DNA of 11,924 nucleotides, from contig CAYQYT010000026.1 in assembly GCA_964421815.1 (NCBI GenBank), positions 1 through 11,924 of the forward strand. The letters are read 5' to 3'. Of this stretch, positions 5,827-11,924 are shown one piece after another (within the stretch, counting starts at the first letter, position 1; each line of letters opens with the position of its first letter). The position numbers and the translations under genes are program-made. Below the pieces are notes generated by a model, which did no database searches, was not told the origin of the DNA, and was given only the letters and a program-made list of their open reading frames with translations. The stretch comes from DTU089 sp964421815 (GTDB lineage Bacteria; Bacillota; Clostridia; Oscillospirales; Acutalibacteraceae).

Positions 5827-7582
5827 CCCGAATCTTTATGAGTTGCAGAGAAGTCAGGAGATAATTTCCTCCTTTAACGGCTATGACTGTAACAGTGTTA
5901 TTCCCGACAACTGTTTTTCTGAAGAATGCAACATGGGGGGAGTGGAATACCCCCTCATTGCACCACGAAACAAAAGGGCATATTTTAACGTGTGCGGGGA
6001 CAGGCTTCACGGACTTTTTTCAAAGTCGAAAATTATGTACATAAACAACGGAATTCTGTACTACGGCGGTGAGCCGGTTCCCGGGCTTACTTTTGCCGAT
6101 ATTGAGGGGGAACGTCAGTTAGTTTCCATGGGTGCAAAGGTATTGATTTTTCCCGATAAAGTTTATCTTAACACCGCCGACATTACGGATTGCGGCAGCC
6201 TTGAGGCGGAGTTTTCAACGGAGTTGGGTACAAATGTCACTTGCTCCCTCTCAAAAGGTGACGGAGATTTATACGAGGGCTATATTATTTCCTCGGCGGA
6301 GCCGGAGAAGTCGGAAAACGGAACTCTGTGGCTTGATACTTCGGTGACTCCCAACGAACTGAAACAGTATTCGGAAAGTATGGGGATGTGGATGTCACTC
6401 AGTGAAACTTACGTGAGAATTTCCTGCCCCCACATTGATGAGAATTTTGAAGTCTATGACGGGGTGGAACTTTCGGGGTTTGAAATTGAGGATTTAAACG
6501 GAAGTCATATTATCAGGGACAAGGGTGAGGGATTTATTGTGGTATCGGGTATAATAACCGACACCATTATTCAGGACACGCCCGTAACAGTCAGCAGAAA
6601 ACTGCCCGAAATGGATTTTATTTGCGAAAGCGGTAACAGGATTTGGGGCTGTAACTCTGAAAAAAATGAGATTTACGCATCCAAATTGGGCGACCCTAAA
6701 AACTTTAACTCCTTTATGGGTATTTCCACGGACTCCTACGCGGTTACCGTGGGTACCGACGGAGAATTTACAGGGGCTGTCGCTTTCAGGGGTTATGTGA
6801 TTTTTTTCAAGGAATACTGTATTCATAAAATCTACGGGCAAAATCCTCCATACACTGTAAACACATCTTTCATTCGGGGTGTGCAAAAGGGGAGTGAAAA
6901 ATCCCTCTGCGTTGTAAACGAAACCCTTTATTATAAAAGTCCCAACGGCATTTGTGCCTACGAGGGCGGTGTTCCCGTGGATATTTCAAAGTCCTTGGGC
7001 GGTAAATACTATACGGAGGCGGTTGGGGGTGCCCTGGGAGACAGATATTATATATGTATGACCGACAAGAACGGGGACAGAGTACTTTTTAACTACGACG
7101 AAAACAGGGTTGTCTGGCACAGGGAGGACAACACGGATGTTAAGGAATTTGCAACCCACAACGGAAATTTGTGTTTCATAGGGGTCATAAACGGTGAGAA
7201 AAGACTTTGTATTGCCGACGGAGAAAACCTTTTCGGTAATTTCACGGGAGAACTTTCGGGATGGCTTCCCGAAGATGATTTTTCCTGGTCCTGTGAAACG
7301 GGACTTTGGGGGATGGAATTTCCCGAAAACAAATATTACAGCGGAATCACTTTAAGGTTTTTTGCCGAAAAAGGCTCAAAGGTGAATGTTGATTTTCAAA
7401 CGAATTCCGATGGAATATGGAAACATCAGTTAACCGTGAACGGTGACAGAACGGGCTCCGTAACATTACCCTTTACAACACCTCGTTGCGACCATCTTAA
7501 AATACGTATCAGCGGAAAAGGAAAGGTAAAGGTGTTCAGTATTTCCAGAAAAATTGAGGCAGGAAGTGAATTGAATGTATGA
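5819..7582 (+). CDS. Tail nozzle/hub protein, beta-propeller-like (P22 gp10 / T7 gp12 type by analogy)
   Basis: This 587-residue, strand-rich protein follows the connector and most likely forms the short tail tube tip. The region NRIWGCNSEKNEIYASKLGD (273-292), then DPKNFNSF and STDSYAVTVGTDG (303-315), is the pattern of phage hub proteins built as propellers (an 'is this the value at that position' repeat with YAS.LGDP..F). FFKEYCIHKIYG (329-340) and repeated short strand-turn units (for example GDRYYICMTDKNGDRVLFNY, 407-426) continue the propeller-like character. Residues about 150-255 look like an insertion carrying NGTLWLDTS...W (167-191). The C-terminal part (about 500-580) looks like a separate beta-sandwich. 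Start ATG 5819 has an AAAGGTGGGG SD at 5802-5811. The fold is inferred by pattern, not alignment. Seventeen cysteines are present, which is high for a virion protein. Confidence 0.72.
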   Translation: MYNPNLYELQRSQEIISSFNGYDCNSVIPDNCFSEECNMGGVEYPLIAPRNKRAYFNVCGDRLHGLFSKSKIMYINNGILYYGGEPVPGLTFADIEGERQLVSMGAKVLIFPDKVYLNTADITDCGSLEAEFSTELGTNVTCSLSKGDGDLYEGYIISSAEPEKSENGTLWLDTSVTPNELKQYSESMGMWMSLSETYVRISCPHIDENFEVYDGVELSGFEIEDLNGSHIIRDKGEGFIVVSGIITDTIIQDTPVTVSRKLPEMDFICESGNRIWGCNSEKNEIYASKLGDPKNFNSFMGISTDSYAVTVGTDGEFTGAVAFRGYVIFFKEYCIHKIYGQNPPYTVNTSFIRGVQKGSEKSLCVVNETLYYKSPNGICAYEGGVPVDISKSLGGKYYTEAVGGALGDRYYICMTDKNGDRVLFNYDENRVVWHREDNTDVKEFATHNGNLCFIGVINGEKRLCIADGENLFGNFTGELSGWLPEDDFSWSCETGLWGMEFPENKYYSGITLRFFAEKGSKVNVDFQTNSDGIWKHQLTVNGDRTGSVTLPFTTPRCDHLKIRISGKGKVKVFSISRKIEAGSELNV

Positions 7583-8537
7583 CCTTAATTTAACGGTTCC
7601 CAATCTCACTTCTCCAAAATACACCGCCGACAACAGATTTCTGCTTCTTAAAAACTATCTTTATGAACTTAATGAGGTTCTTGCAAATGTCCTGGGGGAC
7701 AGGACCGCCGAAGAAATACAGACAATCAAAAAAAAAGTGGAAGCCGAAAAGGAAAGTGAAAAGCAGAATGTTATTCGCCTTAAAAATGACAGTAAGAAAC
7801 GCTTTGAGGAACTGAAAGAACAGATAATCAGGACTGCGGAGGAAATCGAACTTGCATATACCACCGCCATTTCTCAAACGGAGGAAGAAATTCTTCAGCA
7901 GGCTCAAGGGGAATTTGCCACCAAGACGGAACTTGGAGAATATCAAAATCAAGTTGCCACGGAACTTTCGCAGACCGCGGACAGAATTACCGCCAACGCG
8001 GAAAACTGTGAGGAAATACGAACGGATTTGGAAAGTTTCAAAACCGACACAAGCGCTCAATTTTCCTTGCAGTCAACGGAAATTCTGTCCCAAGTGGAAA
8101 GTATTTACTCCGCAAAGACAGAACTTGGAGATTTGGAAGAACGGATTTCTTCACAGATATCACAGACTTCCGAGGGAATAACGGAAACATTCAGTGAAAA
8201 ACTCTCGAATGTGGAATCGGATTTAAGTTCAGTTGGCGGAGAAATAAGGGAACTTGTTTCCTCCCTTGATGTATATATTCGACGGGGAGAACTTGAGGAG
8301 GGAATATACGGCATTGAAATCGGGAGAAGCGACAGTAACATCAAGGCCCGATTTACAAACGACAGGCTTTCCTTTTATCAGGGACTTGCGGAGGTGGCTT
8401 ATATTTCCGGCAGTAATCTATATATTACAAGGGCCCAGATACTTGATTATCTGAAATTGGGTAATGCCACGGAGGGTTTCTTCATTTTTGATGTTACAGA
8501 GAACGGTTTGGAGGTGACCTGGACAAATGGCAACTAA
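7575..8537 (+). CDS. Coiled-coil tail-tip/fibre protein with siphophage-like C-terminal module
   Basis: A 320-residue protein, probably a trimeric tail-tip or fibre shaft. Residues 1-40 (MYDLNLTVPNLTSPKYTADN and the LKNYLYELNEVL helix) probably anchor it to the hub. Residues 44-100 are a highly charged helix. Residues 100-227 are four 32-residue repeats with an SQT....I signature. The C-terminal part, GIYGIEIGRSDSNIK (243-257), TNDRLSFYQG (261-270), EVAYISGSNLYITRAQIL (273-290) and LKLGN, closely matches the module I know from the distal end of siphophage tail-tip (Tal/minor structural) proteins. No protease or glycosidase motif is visible. The gene overlaps the nozzle gene by 8 bases and the DUF859 gene by 11; SD AGGAAG at 7561-7566. 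A run of nine A at 7728-7736 encodes three lysines. Confidence 0.75.
   Translation: MYDLNLTVPNLTSPKYTADNRFLLLKNYLYELNEVLANVLGDRTAEEIQTIKKKVEAEKESEKQNVIRLKNDSKKRFEELKEQIIRTAEEIELAYTTAISQTEEEILQQAQGEFATKTELGEYQNQVATELSQTADRITANAENCEEIRTDLESFKTDTSAQFSLQSTEILSQVESIYSAKTELGDLEERISSQISQTSEGITETFSEKLSNVESDLSSVGGEIRELVSSLDVYIRRGELEEGIYGIEIGRSDSNIKARFTNDRLSFYQGLAEVAYISGSNLYITRAQILDYLKLGNATEGFFIFDVTENGLEVTWTNGN
7872..8255 (+). repeat. Four 32-residue (96-bp) tandem repeats in the coiled-coil protein
   Basis: Units are 7872-7967, 7968-8063, 8064-8159 and 8160-8255. Each begins with S (SQT in units 1, 2 and 4) and has Ile at position 7; units 1-3 carry a (K/R)T(E/D)L block at positions 18-21. Units 1 and 3 are closest: a 17-base stretch beginning AAGAC at 7923 and at 8115 differs at one base, exactly 192 bases (two units) apart. 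DNA conservation is otherwise low, so the duplication is old. Confidence 0.65.
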
Positions 8538-10290
8538 AATTTACGGAAACTGTTCCGGTTCATCGGGCAGTAAATATAACGTATGGCTGAGTGTGACGGA
8601 AAACTCACAGAGTATTACTGACAATTCAAGTAATGTTACGGTGAAACTTTATTTGAAACGTAATGACGGTGTTTCTTCCTCCGCCTACAATTTAAACACA
8701 AGCGACAACACCGCAAAGTTAAAAGTGGGCGGAGATACCAAGGTCAGTAAAAATCTTGCCATAGACACAAGGAACGGCGTCACGGTCACCCTTGCATCCT
8801 GGACGGGGGACGTAAGTCACGACGCGGACGGCACATTGTCCCTTTCCCTTAGCGGAAGTTTTACAATGTCGGGGACAAGCCTTTCGGGTGGTTCTGTCAG
8901 CGGAAACTTTAACTGTACGGAAATTCCCAGAGCATCCACTCTGACATTTTCCAAGACAAGCGTTAATCCCGAGGACACGGTGGGTGCCACCGTAACGGCG
9001 GCATCCACACAATTCAGTCACACAATGAAATGGTACATAGGTTCCGCCGCGGTTACTCATAATCTTTCCGCAGGGGTGACAAAAGATACTCTGACCGTTC
9101 CTGTTTCCTGGGCAGAACAGTTGACAAATGCAAAAAAGGGAAAAATCAGCGTTTTATTGACCACCTTTAAGGGAACGAAAAAAATCGGCTCAAAATCTTA
9201 TTCCGTGAGTTTCGTTATCCCTTCGCATAGTCAGTATTTACCTGAATTTTCCCTTGTTACACAAAGGATTGACGGGGACGTGCCCGAAAGTTTTGAAGAA
9301 TACGTTAAGGGAAAGAGCAAAATAAAACTTGATATCAGCGGATTGGATTTGAAATACGGAGCGAGTGTTTCTTCCTACACCGCCACGGTTGATACAGTTT
9401 CAAAAAATGCTGTACCATCAACCTTTAACTTGAACAAGGCAGGTAATATTACAGTAAGTGTTACAGTCAAAGACAGCAGGGGATTTTCAGTTAAGAAAAG
9501 CAAGACCGTTTCTGTTTGCGATTACTCCGCTCCCTTTATTAAAATCAACAGTCTTTCAAGATGTGACGAAAGCGGAGTTAAAAACACATCCGGAACAAGG
9601 CTACTTGCGGATTTTACACCGGCGTACAGTTCCGTGGACGGAAAAAATATTCCGAGGGTTACCTATAAATACAAGCGGGCGGATTCGGGTACGTTCAGCG
9701 GTGAAATTGAATTGGGGGAGAGTCCCTGTGTTTTGCCCGACAGCGAATTTCTTAACAATTCATCCTATACCGTGGCTTTTAAAATCACCGATTCCATTAC
9801 AACCTCGGGGGATTTTTCAAAAAGGGAGATTCCGAGTTCCGCCATTCCCTTTAATATACGAAACGGCGGTACGGGTGCTTCATTCGGATGCTATGCCGAA
9901 AATGACAACGAATTGACAGTTGCGTGGAATCTTAATGTTAAGGGGAGGCTTCAGTACGAAAATTTACATATTGATATTTCGGAGGATTTTCCCGAAAACT
10001 ATGCCAAAGTCAGATACTACTCCTCATTGGATATGGTGTTTTTGAGAATTCGTTTAACAGCCCAAAAAGCCATGTCCGCAAATACGGATTATATTGTAGG
10101 TGCAATCGGCGGAATACCTCCCGCTATTTTTACTCCCCTTAACGTGAGAATCAACTGCGACAACGGATGCGCTGCCTCGGGGGGAATAAAGTACAAAACA
10201 GGTGAACTGATAATAAGATCGGAAAATAACATATCTCCCGGTGATTACATTTATATAAGCGGTATGTATTATGCCGATTACATTACTTGA
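8527..10290 (+). CDS. DUF859-type tail fibre / host-attachment protein
   Basis: A 587-residue, Ser/Thr/Gly-rich, all-beta protein, the likely receptor-binding fibre. The N-terminal domain (1-135) has the DUF859 pattern: SSNVTVKLYLKRNDG (34-48), SSAYNLN (51-57), AIDTRNGVTVTLASWTGDVS (78-97), HDADGTLSLSLSGSF (98-112), then EIPRAST (132-138). At least two Ig-like domains follow (about 139-235 and 236-333), then a further beta region to about 445. The segment NGGTGASFGCYAENDNELTV (446-465) is the conserved bridge to the distal part, and the last ~100 residues (NYAKVRYYS...IGGIPPAIFTP...GGIKYKTGELII...YISGMYYAD) resemble a jelly-roll fibre head. Start at 8527 is set by GGAGGTGA (8510 on) and overlaps the previous gene by 11 bases. 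Domain borders are approximate. Confidence 0.8.
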   Translation: MATKIYGNCSGSSGSKYNVWLSVTENSQSITDNSSNVTVKLYLKRNDGVSSSAYNLNTSDNTAKLKVGGDTKVSKNLAIDTRNGVTVTLASWTGDVSHDADGTLSLSLSGSFTMSGTSLSGGSVSGNFNCTEIPRASTLTFSKTSVNPEDTVGATVTAASTQFSHTMKWYIGSAAVTHNLSAGVTKDTLTVPVSWAEQLTNAKKGKISVLLTTFKGTKKIGSKSYSVSFVIPSHSQYLPEFSLVTQRIDGDVPESFEEYVKGKSKIKLDISGLDLKYGASVSSYTATVDTVSKNAVPSTFNLNKAGNITVSVTVKDSRGFSVKKSKTVSVCDYSAPFIKINSLSRCDESGVKNTSGTRLLADFTPAYSSVDGKNIPRVTYKYKRADSGTFSGEIELGESPCVLPDSEFLNNSSYTVAFKITDSITTSGDFSKREIPSSAIPFNIRNGGTGASFGCYAENDNELTVAWNLNVKGRLQYENLHIDISEDFPENYAKVRYYSSLDMVFLRIRLTAQKAMSANTDYIVGAIGGIPPAIFTPLNVRINCDNGCAASGGIKYKTGELIIRSENNISPGDYIYISGMYYADYIT

Positions 10291-10304
10291 TAAGGAGGAA
10301 TTAA

Positions 10305-11501
10305 ATGGCATATTCAACAGTTCAATACGGCTCCTCCGGCGGAGATGTTAAAAAACTCCAGGAGGCGCTGAATAAAAAAGGATACAACCTTGACGTTGAC
10401 GGACAGTTCGGTTCAAAGACACAATCAGCGGTCAGGGATTACCAAAAGAAAAACGGATTGGCAGTAGATGGTATTGTGGGTAAGAATACTTGGGGTAAAC
10501 TTACGGCAAGTAATGTCGCTAATAAAAATTCATCCAAAACGAAGTCAACTGTACAAAAAAAGACGAATAACACAATTAAAACCGAAACTAAACGTCCGGA
10601 GTATAAAAAAAGCTCTGCCTTGAAGAGTGCGGAAAAGAAACTGAATGATTGGGAGAAAAACAATCCTGATAAATACCAAAGTAAATACTCCGAAGAAATT
10701 GAGAGTATTTTGAACGATATACTGAACAGAGAAAAGTTTTCGTACAACCTTAATGCCGACCCTCTCTATGAGCAATACCGTGAACTTTACACCCAAAACG
10801 GCAAAAAGGCAATGATGGACACAATGGGGGAGGCTACCGCTCTGACGGGTGGCTACGGCAACTCATACGCGGTGACGGCGGGCAGTCAATCGTATCAGGA
10901 ATATCTCAATGACCTTAATAGTGTTGCTTTGGACTTGCGTGACAGAGCATACGAACAATATGGCGATGAGGGAGACAAACTTTTTGAGGACGTTACGCTT
11001 TTGCGTTCTCTTGACGGAGATGATTACGAAAAATGCCTTGATGAACTTGAACGCTATTACAAGGACGGAGAATACTTGCTGGAAAAACTCACTTCCATGA
11101 CCGATGCGGAATATGAGCAGTTTCTTGCAGAGGTTGAAGCCTGGGAAAACGATAGGGATTACGCTTTTAAAAAATATACGGATTCCCTTGACAGACAGGA
11201 ATTCCTTGAAGAAATGGAGTTTAAAAAAGCGGAAGCTAAACGTGACCAGGCAAATGCCGACAGGAATTATCAACTTTCTCTGAGAAAGGCGTCTTCTTCA
11301 AACACAAGCAACAGTTCAAACACCAAAAAGAAAAGTGCGTCAGATACTATCAGTTATCCCGAAAGCTACAAGGAGTTCTGCTCAGCAACGGGCTATCCGG
11401 GTATTATGACGGAAAAGGAGTATTATGCTCACACAAATGTTTCAAAAAAGTATGGAACATATAAAAAATATCTCAAGGCCATGTATAAGATTTACAAATA
11501 A
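10305..11501 (+). CDS. Peptidoglycan-binding virion protein, candidate ejection (internal) protein
   Basis: A 398-residue protein. Residues 8-66 form a PG_binding_1 domain (GSSGGDVKKLQEALNKKGY, 9-27; VDGQFGSKTQSAVRDYQKKN, 31-50; VDGIVGKNTWGKL, 54-66), which binds cell-wall peptidoglycan and has no catalytic residues of its own. A Lys/Thr/Ser linker (72-102) leads to a helical domain with NREKFSYNLNADPLYEQY (141-158) and the glycine-rich DTMGEATALTGGYGNSYA (172-189), then long charged helices (200-325). A second Ser/Asn/Lys linker (328-348) precedes a compact tail with SYKEFCSATGYPGIMTEKEY (354-373) and YGTYKKYLKAMY (383-394). The helical domain with the ALTGGYGNSYA signature recurs in Clostridia phage proteins of unknown role; in a podovirus an ejected internal protein is plausible. 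SD AAGGAGG, ATG at 10305. No lysin domain is visible, so it is not called an endolysin. Confidence 0.75.
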   Translation: MAYSTVQYGSSGGDVKKLQEALNKKGYNLDVDGQFGSKTQSAVRDYQKKNGLAVDGIVGKNTWGKLTASNVANKNSSKTKSTVQKKTNNTIKTETKRPEYKKSSALKSAEKKLNDWEKNNPDKYQSKYSEEIESILNDILNREKFSYNLNADPLYEQYRELYTQNGKKAMMDTMGEATALTGGYGNSYAVTAGSQSYQEYLNDLNSVALDLRDRAYEQYGDEGDKLFEDVTLLRSLDGDDYEKCLDELERYYKDGEYLLEKLTSMTDAEYEQFLAEVEAWENDRDYAFKKYTDSLDRQEFLEEMEFKKAEAKRDQANADRNYQLSLRKASSSNTSNSSNTKKKSASDTISYPESYKEFCSATGYPGIMTEKEYYAHTNVSKKYGTYKKYLKAMYKIYK

Positions 11502-11513
11502 GGAGGGGACAAA

Positions 11514-11924
11514 ATGACAGTAACAGTTACGCAAAAAGATGTGAAAATTACAGACTTAGAGCAGGTTAATGCAGGAGAATACAGGGTTAACCAATGTGTA
11601 TTTGTTCTGCCCCAATGTTTCGAGGGGCTTTCTGTTACGGCAGTTTTTAACGGAATACCTGTTCCCCTCATGGATTCAGTATGCTATATACCCCCACTTG
11701 CGGTCGGTGACTGTGTATTGGGTGTGTATGCGTACAAAAAAACGGATGAGGCACTTGAGTTGATTTATTCCCCCAAACCCACTGTATTCTATGTGGAAAA
11801 GGGTTCGTACTCCGAAAATAAAGAGAGTTTAAAGAGTCCTGAATTGTTTGATTTTGAAGAATATTGCTCCATGCTCCGAGATTACTGGAGAGAAATTATT
11901 GAAAACAATACTCTTGCCGAATAC
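11514..11924 (+). CDS. N-terminal part of a tail fibre/baseplate-like protein (partial, runs off the window)
   Basis: An ATG at 11514 behind AAGGAGGGG (about 11500-11508) opens a frame that is still open at the window end (137 codons). Residues 1-100 are a strand-rich domain with VTVTQKDVKI (2-11), VFVLPQCFEGLSVTAVFNG (29-47), CYIPPLAVGDCVLGVYAY (57-74) and SPKPTVFYVEKGSY (86-99); residues 100-137 become acidic and helical. The layout, a small beta-sandwich, then a GSY turn and a linker, resembles N-terminal domains of fibre or baseplate-upper proteins that lie before the lysis genes in Clostridia phages. I do not recognise a named family with certainty, and the functional C-terminus is outside the window. 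Start is 12 bases after the previous stop, so the operon continues. Confidence 0.7.
   Translation, partial: MTVTVTQKDVKITDLEQVNAGEYRVNQCVFVLPQCFEGLSVTAVFNGIPVPLMDSVCYIPPLAVGDCVLGVYAYKKTDEALELIYSPKPTVFYVEKGSYSENKESLKSPELFDFEEYCSMLRDYWREIIENNTLAEY

Noticed and set aside
7728..7736. Nine-A run in the coiled-coil gene as a programmed slippage site
   Set aside because: Slipping in either direction leads quickly to a stop without joining any other frame, so a fusion product is not made. It simply encodes three lysines in a charged helix.
10305..11501. Endolysin call because of the peptidoglycan-binding domain
   Set aside because: No amidase, lysozyme or peptidase motif is visible, no holin adjoins within the window, and the remainder is a long charged helical protein.

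Overview
The window is a single co-directional (+ strand) block of virion genes from a tailed phage or prophage, most likely a short-tailed (podovirus-like) phage of a Gram-positive, probably anaerobic Clostridia-type host. The host inference rests on strong AGGAGG-type ribosome binding sites before nearly every gene, TTG and GTG starts, moderate base composition with AGA/AGG/CGT arginine codons, a DUF859-type fibre and cysteine-rich virion proteins. No integrase, repressor, tRNA, CRISPR, insertion sequence or bacterial gene is visible, so prophage versus free phage cannot be decided here. There is no gene-free stretch over 300 bases; the largest gaps are 66 and 73 bases.

Layout from left to right: the tail end of an open reading frame, probably the small terminase (1-159); large terminase (173-1540); portal (1573-3231, TTG start); a 66-base gap with a 17-codon ORF; scaffold (3298-4080); N4-gp56-type major capsid protein (4104-5111); a gap with two competing RNA hairpins; a small conserved head-region protein of unknown role (5185-5412); head-tail connector (5449-5826, GTG start); a 587-residue tail nozzle/hub protein (5819-7582); a 320-residue coiled-coil tail-tip or fibre protein (7575-8537); a 587-residue DUF859-type fibre (8527-10290); a 398-residue protein with an N-terminal peptidoglycan-binding domain, a candidate ejection protein (10305-11501); and the N-terminal part of another structural protein cut by the window edge (11514 onward).

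How they fit together: the terminases package DNA through the portal into a procapsid built from capsid and scaffold proteins; the connector and nozzle close the portal and form a short tail; the coiled-coil and DUF859 proteins probably form the host-binding apparatus; and the peptidoglycan-binding protein probably helps genome entry through the cell wall. No tape-measure, major tail tube or tail-chaperone gene lies between connector and fibres, which is the main reason for calling a podovirus-like architecture. The connector, nozzle, coiled-coil and DUF859 genes overlap by 8-11 bases and are probably translationally coupled.

The less ordinary signals are a shared start region and a shared N-terminal (L/I)QLFA motif in scaffold and capsid, the competing hairpins after the capsid gene, a 32-residue tandem repeat plus siphophage-type tail-tip module in a podovirus protein, and the peptidoglycan-binding virion protein with its distinctive central and C-terminal modules. 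I see no wholly new defence or mobile system.
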